A stretch of DNA of 64,000 nt. Source: Sacculina carcini (Eukaryota; Arthropoda; Thecostraca; Sacculinidae). Under the pieces are notes generated by a model that saw only the letters and a list, made by a program, of their open reading frames with translations, was not told where the DNA came from and searched no databases. The stretch is taken from contig OU696597.1 of the NCBI GenBank assembly GCA_916048095.2, positions 1,240,042 to 1,304,041 of the forward strand. The letters are read 5' to 3'. Position numbers and translations under genes: made by a program. Shown one piece after another: positions 33,514 to 46,546 of this stretch; the first letter of the stretch is position 1, and every line of letters starts with the position of its first letter.

Positions 33514-36397
33514 CAGACAAGTACATATACGCACAAACACAAACATACACTCACGTTTACATACTCAGAAACACAAAAATACAGACGCACATACATATTG
33601 AATAAGATAGCACAGCAAACATACAGCACAAAATACAACACATTAAGACAACACAGCAGGCATACAACGACATACACTCAGATTGACAAATCACAACACA
33701 ATAGACACACAAATACAAACCAGAAAACACAACATAACAGACATACAATGACATACACTGAAACACATAGACAGAGAACACAACTCAACAGACACACAAA
33801 CACAGATAACAGAGCTCAACACAACAACACACATACAGCATACAATGGAGAAACATACATACACAATAACGGAAAACATGAAGCACATACACATAGAAGA
33901 CAGAATACACACACACACAAACACAAACAAAAACATACGCATGAGATCTCCATAATGTTACTGTGTGTGTGTGCGTGTGTGTCTGTTATGTTGAGTTTTG
34001 TTGTTTGTATTTGTGTGTGTTTATTGTGTTGTCAATCTGAGTGTATGTCCTTGCATGCCTGATGTGTGTTATTTTCCGCAATATGTATGTGTGCGAGTAT
34101 ATTTTTGCCTATGTAAACGGGAATGTCTGTTTTGTGTGTGTGTGTGTGTGTGAGTGTCTGCGCGTGATTGTGTATGTGTATGAATGTTGTGCTTGAGTGT
34201 GTGTGCATGTGTGTGTGAGCGCTTTTGAGACCTTCGGGTGAAAAGCGCGATATATAAATGTCTTAATGTGATGTAATGCGTGTGTGTGAGTATGTGCGTG
34301 TGTGTGTGTGTGTGTGTGTAAGGGAGATTGGAAAAGCAGACTCAATACGGAATTATAATCATTACAACAAAAACTCATCAAAATATCACATCGCTCACCC
34401 AGTTCGTTATCAATGGGCAATGGCCAAAGACGACCCGATTCAGTCCAATCGGCCATCTCCTGCCACTGGGAACGCGGGCCCATGTTGGCCATCAAACGCA
34501 CCTGCCGCTGCTGCAAACGCGACCATCCACTCTCTCCACCGCTCTCTCCATGGCTCTCGTCCTCTGTACTGACTGCCACAGAGGAACGTCACAGAGGGAT
34601 TTTGAACAGAAGTTGGTCAAGCTTGATAAAGCCGCCACAACTTGATCTATTATCGTCTTGATTTATATAGTTGATGTTAATTTGAGACCGCCTTTTTGAT
34701 CTCTATAATTTCCATCATTTAAATATTAATAGCAATCAAATATGTTAAAACAATATTTCATCTCTATAATTTCAATACATTAATGGTAATCTAAAATCAC
34801 CACCATCTATGTGTCTACGTAAACATAGGTATATGTGTGAGTGTGCGTGTGAGTGTTCACTTATTTATAAATAATTATTCTTATTTATTGATGGCTGATA
34901 TTTACTGAATCACATATTTATTGTTGATTGTTATTATTTATTATTTATGGATTGTTATCGCATGATGGTTTATTATTTATTGTTATTTATTTATTATTTT
35001 CTTTCCAACTCTCTTTCTAGACTTTTTTCTTTTCGAACTCCCTTTCTCTCTGAATCTTTTGGGCGCTTCCGGTACATGGGGCCACCTTAGGGTGGTAATA
35101 GTGCTTGCACTCTTCCCCCATGCTACTGGATTTGCTTGTAATTAATAATAATAAAGTGTAGAATGAATTCTTGCAACTTGTTTCTTGCTAAACTCACCAG
35201 AGGTCGCTAGTGTAGACGCCGCCGGTTTTTTGCCGCTGAAAATGCCCAGCGGCCGGCCAGACAGCAGTTCAACATGAACGATACTTTGCGGTGATGGCGG
35301 CGGAGTCGTCCAGCCAATACGACTGTCTATCATAGAGGTCGTCCTGTTAAAATTCTGCTGATAGTCGCCGCGAGCTCGCTGACGCCCGCGTGGTCGTTCC
35401 AGAGGACCCGAATCCTCGATGCCAGAAGACTGCTGTTGTTCCCGATCGGGCTGTACCTGCATGCCGCCGAGCAAAACGCTGAAAAAAGCAGCCAACAACA
35501 GGCGATGTAATAGCCGAGTGGTTAACGCGCATGACGCCGAACCAAAAGGTCGCGGGTTCGAATCCGTACACGGGGAACTACACGAGAACAAGAGAAATTG
35601 GCGTATAAGATGAATGTAAAATACAGGAACGGTTAGTGGGAACCAGTGTGTGGGAAATTCCCCTGTCTGGTGGTTAATGGAAGAGTTGTCAAGTGGGAAT
35701 CTAAAGGTCGGACAGAACAGGACAACTATGTGTGTGTGTTTTTATCAATTCAAATTCGTTTATTTTTGTTTCTAATCACCTCTAATGACATTTACTTTGA
35801 TGTAACAACTGAATTTATTGAATTTATCAGCGCTGTTGTTGTGTGTGGAAAATGAAGAGATGGCTCGGATTAAGAAGTGGAGAATCAGTGAGAGAAAAAA
35901 GGTTGAGAACCACTGGTATAGCTCAACATCGACCACTCACCCGAGGTCGGTTCTGGAGGGGCGTTTGTCCCTGGAAACTCCACTCAAGCGTTTGAGCAGG
36001 TCATTCTCTACGGTGCCAGTCTGGTCGTCGCCGATTTCCCGCGCCACTTCACGCACGGCCTGCGTCATACGCTCGCCTGACAGAAACGTGAACAAGCGCC
36101 ACAATATATATCACTGCTATGTCGCCAACAACATTTGGTGACCTATATTGAGATGCGGTCATCATCCTGCCCTTCTGTCATATCAGAAAAGGTTGAATGA
36201 CTCAATCGATGACACCTGTGTCCAGATTGCAATTCAGCACCACACACCTCACACACACATCATGCAACACTGCACACAGCACACACACAACTCAGACGCC
36301 AACACAAAATCAATTCCATCAGAGACCTGTGGAACAACCCGGTCGGTGCCGTGTCTTTCCTCAGGAGCTCGAGGTTGCTCGGCCAGACAACCTGAGG

Positions 36398-36434
<37 letters not shown>

Positions 36435-39360
36435 TTTGGTTGGGTACGAAGAGCGAAGACCACACATCACACTCAACCAAATGCCCACACACTCACAGCA
36501 TACGTGTGAAGCCAGAAATTTGTATTGTTTTTTTTTATTCGGTTAGAGGGATAGGAAATAAGACAGCTGCAGTAGTTCAAGGGGGTGTCAACTCTGCTGA
36601 ATTATCGCTCTTGCCATTGAATATGACAGTACAGCGAGGGAAGGAGCAGAGGGTCGGCTTTTAGTGGCCTCTCACACGACACGCAGCGGGTACGGCGGCA
36701 GTATTCTCAACCCCTGACCGCAGGTAGCTTTTCTATAGATTTCAGCCTTTTCTATTGATTGAGCAAATATAGTCGTGCAAGTTTTAAATTCCCAAAATTG
36801 TAAACTTAAATTTGTAAAAGAAAAAGTCAGGAATATACAAATACCCTTCACTGATTCATTATCAGATTACTCGACTTGTTATATACTTAAAATCAAAGAT
36901 GGTTTGAAGCGCGAATTGGTCATCAAAGAATTCGTATGAACAAATACAACTAAATATTGGAGAATATCTGATAGATTGTCAGATTTGTGTTGAATAATTT
37001 GCCGATTTCTGCTGAAACCCCTGTTTGTTGGTAAACATTGATGAAAATTACTGATGAATTATACAAAAGAAACCAAAAGAAAGCACAAGAAAATTGTTTT
37101 CAAACTGGTGGCGAATGGAAGAATTGTCAAGTGGGAAACTAAAGGTCGGACAGAACAGGACAACTATGTGTGTGTGTTTTTATCAATTAAAATTAGTTTA
37201 TTTTTGTTTCTAATGACCTCTAATGAGATTTACTTTCATGTAACATATGAATTTACTGAATTTATCAGCGCTGTTGTGTGTGGAAAATGGAAAGATGGCT
37301 CGTATTAAGAAGTGGAGAATCAGTGAGAGAGAGAAAAGTTTGAGAACCACTGATCTAGATTGAGTACAATTAATACACTCACTCACCGACAATTGTCTCC
37401 ATGCGGCGTTTCATTTTGTTGTCAGAATCGTTGGTGCTTTGACGTGCCTGTGCCGATATTTTGCGCGACTGTTTGTTTTTGCGCTGTGAAACGTTCGACT
37501 TGGTACGCGACGGCCGGCCGATCTCTTCAGTCTGAAGTAAAAACAAAATAGACAGATTCATATTATAAATACGTGTACTGGTGGATGCGTCAACTACAAG
37601 CTCACGCGTCTATAGCACATGTATTAGCCATTTGATAGTGAAAACTATCAAAATAATAGGCATTTGGCACACGGTAAATGAAAAAAATTGAATTTCTTGT
37701 AGAGAAATTTTACAATTCCAAACGCAATGTAATTATTAATTGATGTCTGGCGTACCGCAAACATATTTAGCACGTGATGTTAATGTTTGTACATTTATTG
37801 TTGGTTTGGCAGTGAGAGTGGATATTTGAATTAAACGGAATTGAGTTGATGAGATTTATTGAGATAGGAAGTGATTTAGTGTTCATGATTAATTATGTGT
37901 TGACGTTTGGGTGTATAATTTCTTTGTCGTTTCATTAGTGTTTTAAATACAAGCTTTTACACGCGATGACCATATGAATATGCGGTGCCAGCAATCCGCT
38001 GATTCTTGTCTACGTGTTTGTGGGCAGTGAGAATGTACGCGATGACAAATTGTGTGTGTATGTATTTGATATGTTCGTGTGCCATTCCTTGTTTCCTTCT
38101 AGACTGTCTGCATGTATCTTTATGCGTGTGTGTGTTGCCTCCAGTCATCATACCTTCATTATCAAGTGGAACTGTATCTGTATGTATGTCTGTGTGCGCA
38201 CAAACTAGATCAAGTTCAAGAGTATGTGTATGTGTGTGGCTGTATGCTTGTATGCCGCCTAAGGTCCCTATTGTGTATGTTTGTACAGGGATGTGTGTGC
38301 GTGTGTTTCTGTATGTATGCTTGTGTGGTGCATGTATTGAAACTATTCAAGCTGCAGCCCACATATTCTGAAAACTACTTCTTGTGAGATTGGTTTGCGC
38401 TAACATTTGCATTGGAACATATTTGCCCCGTGTTTGATCAACTGCTGTGTCTGAGGCTCTCAGCAATACAACAATCTTTCAACAATCAACAATCTTTAGT
38501 GTGGTGCAATCTTTAGTTCAATCAACAATCTTTCAAATCTTTGCAAATCTTTAGTTCAAATCAACAATCTTTAGTGTGGTGCGATCTCCACAAATACACC
38601 TGAAATGACTCCAGAAGAGAATCCAACTTGGCTTTGGTGAGTTTGGCGGCCGAGTCTGCGACATCATCTTCAGTGCCCGAGCCATCTCCTCGACTGTCGG
38701 AGAAAAAACGACTACGACAGCAGGCAGCGCTGCCGTGTATAATATACCTGATGATAAATTAAATAAGAGAATAAAGCACACATTCATTAATCAGCTGAAA
38801 GAAGAAGCGTTCTAACACATAAATGAACAAAAATAAGACGTTTCGGATTTTTTTTATAATTCAATCACCGAACGACTGCAACAGTGAGAGACAGTGAAGA
38901 CGTTACATACAGAAATCCGTTAAATTCAAATATCCGCTCTCCCTGCAAAACTAACAATAAATGTACAAACATTAACATCACGTGATAAATATGTTCGCGC
39001 TACGCCAGATATCAAATATTACATTGCGTTTGGAATTGTAAAATTATTAATTGTAAAATTAGTAATTGTAAAAATTTGTAATTGTAAAATTAGTAATTGT
39101 AAAAATAGGAATTGTAAAATTAGTAGGAATTGTAAAATTAGCAAGTAATTACATTGCGTTTGGAATTGTAAAATTTCTCTACAAGAAATTCGATCTCTTT
39201 CAGACGAAGACAGGAGACATTTCGGAAAAACTAAAACCTCATAAAGTGTTTCAAAATAATATAAAAAACATAACATTCAAGTTAAAATGGATGGCAATCG
39301 CTTTATTCACCTTCCAGAATGAATACAGTCAAAAACAGCCGTCTGAAGTATGCGCAACAT
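32987..39360 (-). CDS. MRPS31: Mitochondrial small ribosomal subunit protein mS31
   Basis: Seven exons, 39360-39311, 38747-38600, 37531-37387, 36076-35941, 35478-35198, 34572-34399 and 33258-32987, total 1206 nt, 401 aa (human 395), and every junction keeps phase. The C-terminal region is diagnostic: WTESGRLWPLPIDNE, FHQHVLLERHLE, GPVRKFMELVCIGLSKN and KREHIGWYEQFF align with mammalian MRPS31. GRPLGIF matches the family GKRLNIF block. The N-terminus MLRILQTAVFDC plus CCRSRFFS is basic and Ser/Arg-rich, like a mitochondrial presequence. Exon 1 (50 nt) was found by phase and donor (AAG/GTGAAT) and is the least certain. Two family B MITEs sit 25 and 34 nt past donor sites in introns 4 and 3. Confidence 0.92.
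33341..34278. repeat. Inverted repeat pair flanking a CA-rich block (MRPS31 intron 6)
   Basis: About 60 bp at 33341-33400 (TTATATCGCGCTTTTCACCC) recurs reversed at 34219-34278 (GGGTGAAAAGCGCGATATAT). Each arm carries its own stem GCGCTTTT...AAAAGCGC. About 800 bp of CA-rich DNA lies between, CA on the left and TG on the right. Confidence 0.75.
34985..35155 (+). mobile_element. LINE 3'-tail copy, family D (5)
   Basis: CTTCCGGTACATGGGGCCAC, GGTGGTAATAGTGC and CCCCCATGCTACTGG, ending in (TAA)n. It lies in MRPS31 intron 5. Confidence 0.65.
35503..35577 (+). mobile_element. tRNA-like sequence (SINE head or pseudogene)
   Basis: A-box TAGCCGAGTGG (35511-35521) and B-box GGGTTCGAATCC (35553-35564) are good pol III boxes. 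The acceptor ends do not pair and the anticodon stem is poor, so a working tRNA is unlikely. It lies in MRPS31 intron 4. Confidence 0.6.
35634..35915 (+). mobile_element. hAT-type MITE, family B (copy 4)
   Basis: Interior TGGAAGAGTTGTCAAGTGGG, GGTCGGACAGAACAGGACAA and right end GGTTGAGAACCACTG. The left end is decayed. The right end lies 25 nt into MRPS31 intron 4. Confidence 0.78.
36310..36433 (+). mobile_element. (AAC)n-tailed interspersed repeat
   Basis: GTTGCTCGGCCAGACAACC followed by (AAC)n with about 13 units, matching 29163-29250 reversed. In the forward frames it encodes artificial poly-Gln and poly-Asn. Confidence 0.55.
37100..37352 (+). mobile_element. hAT-type MITE, family B (copy 5, left end lost)
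   Basis: Interior matches the family from GGTGGCGAATGGAAGAATTG to the right end TTTGAGAACCACTG. It ends 34 nt past the MRPS31 exon 3 donor. Confidence 0.75.
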
Positions 39361-39985
39361 CCTCAAACGTTGGATTGAGACGGTGAAAATTGCATAGAAT
39401 ATAAAACAGGTTGAAATTACACGCAAAAAATTAAATTCTTCAAGCACGCTGCTTTAATTATAAAACACAACACTCAACTCCGCAGCCGAATTGTGTCGTA
39501 CAAACGCGCCATTTGTCTTTACACTCAAGCAACTCAGACAAGGTAAATGAAATAATTGCTGCCTAAATATTTACGAATTCAAATTTAGTCAATCAAAATC
39601 TATCAAAAATATAATAAATCAAGAAGTAATTGAATAATAATTTTCAATAATTATTAATTGATGAAACATGATAAATATTAATATTTAAATATTCATATTG
39701 AATATTTGAATAACAATAATTAACCTGGTAATAGTATATTTATAAGTTAGTTACACATTTTAAAATATTCATGTATTCCATTTTTAACTGTTGCAAATAA
39801 ATTCAGATTTGAGGTGTTTAAGCTCAGCTTTGCAATGTGGCAAATTGACTTTGAAAAAAATTTAATCTCAATTAATATTGAATTGAGCATATAATAGCAC
39901 ATTGGCACAAGCAAAAACAGCATTCTGCCCAATCGCTCCGAGCAGACTCTGTCCTGGCTACAAGCAACCTGTTTCTCAGCTAGGC

Positions 39986-39987
<2 letters not shown>

Positions 39988-40034
<47 letters not shown>

Positions 40035-40038
40035 GTGT
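39988..40038. repeat. (TG)n microsatellite
   Basis: TG tract followed by CA-rich DNA to about 40230, just upstream of the VWC gene start. Confidence 0.9.
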
Positions 40039-40293
40039 TTACGGACAAGCTGTAGTGATTTCCATCCCTGTCAGAGACACACACACACACGCACACTTAC
40101 ACACATATACACACTTACACACACACTCACGTACGTGTACCTGAGCGACCAGTACTCAGACAAACACACATACACACACACATACACATACAGATACACA
40201 TACACACACACACACACACACATACACTCGTGGTGTTCTCAGGGAAGATGTACGAGAGTGTGGAGCGGAGCGGTCAGTCTCAACAGCGTTGTC

Positions 40294-41846
40294 ATGGAGA
40301 CGGTAGTGAGGAGGTTGTCGGGCGGTTGCCATGGATACCGTCAGCTGTCGTTGCCAACGCTGCTGTTATGCGTGCTGGGGACGAGCGTGCTAAGTTTGAA
40401 CCGAGCAAACGCGCTCGCCATTCGTCCACAAATAACAACAGGTGAGTTGACACACATGTATTTCAATTAGTTATATTAATAATGATACATACCTACAAAA
40501 CACACACACACACATACATAAATTCACAAACACACACACACACACACACATACACACACGCACACACACACTAATACTGATATTCATTTATTTATTCAGT
40601 ATTTAACTATATATTTATTTAATAAAGTATTTATTTGAGTATTTATTAATCTATTCAGAGATTTATTATAATTTATAGCAACATTATTATTAATTGCACA
40701 GGTAAATACAGTAGCATGGGGGAAAAGTGTGTGCAAGTGCACTATTACCACCCTGTGTGTGGTGGCCTTATGTATCGGGAACGTCAATAAGTTTTAGACC
40801 AGTGGTTCTTAACCTGTGTGTGGGGAATTTCCCTGTCTGGTGGGGAATGGAAGAGTTGTCAAGTGGGAAGCTAAAGGTCGGACAGAACAGGACATCTATG
40901 TGTGTGTTTTTATCAATTCAAATTAGTTTATTTTTGTTTCTAATCACCTCTAATGACATTTACTTTGATGTAACAACTGAATTTATTGAATTTATCAGCG
41001 CTGTGTTGTGTGTGTGGAAAATGAAGAGATGGCTCGTATTAAGAAGTGGAGAATCAGTGAGAAAAAGGTTGAGAACCAGTTTCAGAGAGATTAAGCAAGG
41101 AAAGCATAGTCAGGAAAATGTGAGCTCTTGAAGAGATGAGCAAACGCAATAAACGATGAAAGTTAGCAAAAAAATGAAATACAACCTGGAACATGACCGA
41201 TAGAGAAAAATACAACGAATTTTTGACAAAACCAGTCATGCGTTGCCTTTTTTCTCTCACTCATTGCCCACTTCTTAATGAGCCATCTCTTCATTTTCCA
41301 CACACAACAGCGCTGATAAATTCACTAAATTCAGTTGTTACATCAAAGTAAATATCAAGAGGTCATTAGAAACATAAATAAGCGTCCTGTTCTGTCCGAC
41401 CTTTAGCTTCCCACTTGGCAACTCTTCCGTTCCCACCAGTGGGGAATTTCCCACACACACAGGTGGGGAACTACTGGTTTACCTGGAGACAAAACTAAAG
41501 AGATCCACCAGATTCCGACATCGCTTTGTGAATTTCATTAAGAAAAATCCTAGATGTCCATATACAAGTATAATGCCTCAAAATTATCCACAAGGCTGCT
41601 TACCAAATTCGCCAACAATTTAAAGCAATTTGGAATGATATTCAGCTTGTTAATTTCCAACGGCATCTGTTTGTGAGTGCTAGTGTATGTTTATGTGTGC
41701 CAGTGTATGTGTGTGTGTGTATGTGTATGTGTGTATGTGTGTGTGTGTATGTGTGTGAACTTTAATAATGGACCATCAAATAGTGATGGAATGTGAGAGC
41801 CTGCTCCGCTTATCTTCCTAGTTGACACTCACACACACACACAAAC

Positions 41847-41891
<45 letters not shown>

Positions 41892-41929
41892 GACTTTCCT
41901 GTGAGTTCCCATCAGCGTTAGGCGGGTGG

Positions 41930-41973
<44 letters not shown>

Positions 41974-42071
41974 CGTTTGGCATATGACCGAGCGTGGCAA
42001 TGACCTTTAGCAGGGCGTTGACCTCGCGTCGTCGATATGTCGCTCTCTATCTATACAGACACACACACACA

Positions 42072-42154
<83 letters not shown>

Positions 42155-42506
42155 ATTGTATTGTGAGTAGGCACCATTAGTAATGCGAAGTTGACAACAA
42201 CACACAAACACACTTATGTACACACACACACACGTGCATAAACACATACACACACACACACACATACATGCATATGCAATGATATATGAACCAGAATATC
42301 GTTGACCGATTGGTTGAGTTCATAAAAAATTCAACGTTAGATAAAACACAACTTTTATGAAAGTATAATTTTATATTGTTTTTGATGTCTAGCACGATTA
42401 TAATTGGCTTGAGAGAATATGCTGGATTTTTTACAGAAAATGATCTATTAGCTTGACTCACTTGATAGAAATAAATTCCACTTCAATATATTAATATAAA
42501 TAAATA

Positions 42507-42547
<41 letters not shown>

Positions 42548-42738
42548 AATATGAATACAAAATATATCATGAGCCAGCTCTCTAGTGTATTCTTTGTGAG
42601 ATTTAAAATATATTTTTATTTATATGGAGCAAAAGTGGGCTTTAATCTTTTGTCTTGCTTCCTTGATTCGTTACATCACATCCTACGAGAAGAAATAGCA
42701 TGTTATGCCAATCAGCGTGTTCGGTGTGAGGAAGTGAG

Positions 42739-42808
<70 letters not shown>

Positions 42809-44827
42809 ACACACACACACACACACACACAGCATGTCACCTGTCAACGTGACCGTTAGTCAAGAATGAAGTGAGGACGATGACACCGCCATTGGGCTTG
42901 CTAATGTGACGCAATTTCTTGAGAACACACACTTACAACCACACACTTACACACTTACACACACACACACACACACACTCACACAGACACATACACACAC
43001 ATACACACACACAGACATGGTCGTGATATTTGGCAAATAGAACCGTTGGCTATCGACAAAGAAAAATATTATCAAACATTTCGCAAAAATAGGTTTGATG
43101 CTGTCTGTTTGTGAAGTTCACATTTTGTGTTTGGCGATGCAGAGAAAACATTATATTGATAATGTTTCGTAATTGGTGAGGCATAAAAAGCTTCAGGGTT
43201 TGTACTGCCTCAAAAAAGGAACACATCAACAATACAAGAAACACGTATATACACGTAGACAAACAAGATTCATCCCAGCGAGTGGTGATATCCCATCAGT
43301 TTCAATCTGAATCTAATATTGTCTTAAATAATGATTGAACATCTGTTTTTTTTAAAAGCTGACATATTTTGTAGTTTTTTCAGCGACCATCGACGATTGG
43401 CCACATTATTTTTTTCCTATTGTGGAAAAATTCAAATTTTTGGTATTTGTGCAAAATAGGTAAGCAGAACTGGTAGAATTTTTGTGATATGTGCAATACA
43501 ACAACAATGTATTTGTATAGCGCTCACATAGAAACAAGCGCGAAAGAGACAACAATTAGAAACAACAGTACACGATATCAAGATGTGAGAAAAGAAGTAG
43601 AAAATTCCCAGAAAGGAAAAAAAAAATAATGGAGATAAATAAAATTAAAATAAGTAAAAACATAAGTCATTGTAAATTAGAGTCATAGGGAAGCGTAAGG
43701 TGTAAGAGTGCGAGAAGTGGGATCAAAAGATTTAGCAAAAAGATATTTACGAAGTGAGGGGGAAAACCTACTAAAGGATGAAGAGGAAGTGATTGAGGAA
43801 GGAAGATCATTGTAGACCCGAGGCGCATAGAAAGAAATGGATTTTGCGGATCAAGATGACTCGTTGATAGCGCGAGGACAGGATAAAGAACGAATCAAAG
43901 TAACCTGCGATTTCTTGAAATTCTTGAAGAGCTGATATTTTAACTTAGTTTCTGATGTTTTTCCAGTCATTTCTTTTTCCACAATTATATCTCATCTAGC
44001 GACCGACCTTTAATTTTCTACTTGCTAAATCATTCTTTCCCTCGGAACTCTGATCTAAAAAGGTTATATTGTACGAAATAGATAGATTAATTGATTTCAT
44101 AGATATTACATATATAGGTATAAATGGATTTCGTAGATAAATATAAATATTTCATCTTAGACAGCATTTGCTAGTTTAGATTCTATAGTCTAGTGGTTCT
44201 TAATCATTTTCTCTCACTGATTCTCCACTTCTTAATGAGTCATCTCTTCATTTTCCACACACAACAGCGCTGATAAATTCAATAAATTCAGTTGTTACAT
44301 CAAAGTAAATTTCATTAGAGGTCATTAGAAACAAAAATATACGAATTTGAATTGATAAAAACACACACACATAGTTGTCCTGTTCTGTGCGACCTTTAGC
44401 TTCCCACTTGGCACATCTTCCATTTCCCACCAGACATGGGAATTTCCCACAAACAGGTTACGAACCACTGTTCTATACTATAGTTCAGATTCTAGACAAT
44501 TGCTTTCTACAATAAAATAATGGATTTATGCAGATGTAAATTTACACTGAATCTAGAAGTGTAACCAACACACACGCACATACATATATATATATGCGTG
44601 ATTTTGTCTATGAGAACATAATTCGGACCACACACAAACACATGCACACACATACACACACACATACACACAAATTGACACTTTCAGTATGTACAGACAG
44701 CCCCTGAGGTAGACATGCATTGTTCCCGTGTTTCTTTGACGCATGTCTATGTCTTGGAGTGTTCAACCTGGTGTTTACCTGTGCGCGCACGATCTTTTCA
44801 GTTAGTGCATATTGATGAGCACCGGCC

Positions 44828-44865
<38 letters not shown>

Positions 44866-45426
44866 CACACATACACACATATACACACACACTCTGAGAT
44901 TACATAAAAACTCTGCGCAAACTACGAGTTGAAAGGCAGGAGATATTTCAACCGACACATCACGTACGCTCTATGGAAAACACACACACACACATACATA
45001 CATACACACATACATACATACACACACACACAAAAAGCAAAGGATATGCGGCCGTGTGGTTTCCGACAGGAATACAAAAGAATTTCGTAAAACAAATGTG
45101 ATATGCCTAGTAGCGAGAGAATAATGTGTCACATTTATGGTGTCAGTATTTATCACGATGCAAGATATAATCATACAATTCTATAAACTAATGTTCAGAG
45201 TGTGTGTGTGTGTGTGTATATACAATGTGTCTTTGTGTGTGTGTTTTGTGTGTATGTATGTATGTGTGTGTGTGTGTGTACAATGTATGTATGTGTATGT
45301 ACAATGTGTGTGTGTGTGTGTGTTTTATGTGGGTGTGTTTGTATAAATATCAAGTAATGTAATATGTAAGTATATGTAAGTAATGTTAGTAATGTAATAT
45401 GTGCGTGTGTACAATAAAGTAATGTA

Positions 45427-45462
<36 letters not shown>

Positions 45463-46388
45463 TTGTGTGTTTGTGTGTGTGTTTTTTTTAATACAGTTAA
45501 TCGAACGGTGAATTTGTTGAGCATATTCAGTCGCAGAAAAGGTGAATCAATCTCACTCATATTGTATGCCGTTTCAACATTGAAACCCAAAGGATTCCTA
45601 AGATGTTTGAAAATTCATATGCCGTGCAGACTAGAAATTATGTAATTTTGAACCAAATATATATCCTTGTTTACACATACAAATGTTTTCGCAAAGGTAC
45701 TTGAGGAAAAAATTGTTGTTATGAAGTTATTTGTACATTTGTCTTTTTCATTTTAGCTATCAATAAACCAGGGGTGTGTGAGAAGTTATTGCTTCAAGTG
45801 GTTGAAATTGACAGAGCCGTTGCTAGGACTTATGAGCCCCCCCCCGAAGGCAACACTTGGGGCCTCTCCCGAAGGCAACAATTGGGGCCCCTCCCGAAGG
45901 CAACACTTGGGGCCCCCATTATTAATAAACCATCAAATAATGAATGTATTTATTATACATAATCACATAATACAAGCTCAGGTGAAAACATCTGAGCAAA
46001 AAGGTAAAGGCTATACATAATATGATACATTTAAATGTCATACGTGAAGCAACGGGGCCCCTCAACACTCGGGGCACCCCGGCCGGGGGGTACAGGGGGT
46101 GGTTGCTACGGCTCTGGAAGTTGACACCTTGAATTCTTGGCTAAACAGGGCTAAAATTTGCCATAACTTTGACCACAGACGGATGCCAGTACGGAGGACG
46201 AGTTTATGAAGCCGGAGCATCAGTCCACTCTCCGGATCCTTGTCTCAACTGCACCTGTCACGACAACACACTGAGTGTATCTTGTGAGTTGCGTGTGTGT
46301 CACCAGTACCCTGTACCTCCGCCGTCTGGGTGTTATTTGATCACCCGACAGAACGCCTGTTGTTCACAGCTGGTTTGTGGTGCGGGTA

Positions 46389-46470
<82 letters not shown>

Positions 46471-46506
46471 ACACACACACACACACACTGCCAGCGACTT
46501 CGCAGT

Positions 46507-46546
<40 letters not shown>

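Noticed and set aside
35503-35577. Functional tRNA gene
   Set aside because: Good A and B boxes, but the acceptor stem does not pair and the anticodon stem is poor.
36148-36664. Poly-Gln / poly-Asn protein
   Set aside because: Frames through an (AAC)n retroposon tail inside an MRPS31 intron.
43503-43930. Possible host exon in intron 1 of the VWC gene
   Set aside because: The minus-strand translation matches the L2-like LINE C-terminus and contains a stop.
45757-45773. Micro-exon (AINKPG) between VWC-gene exons 1 and 2
   Set aside because: It has an acceptor-like start, but using it breaks the phase into the VWC1 exon.
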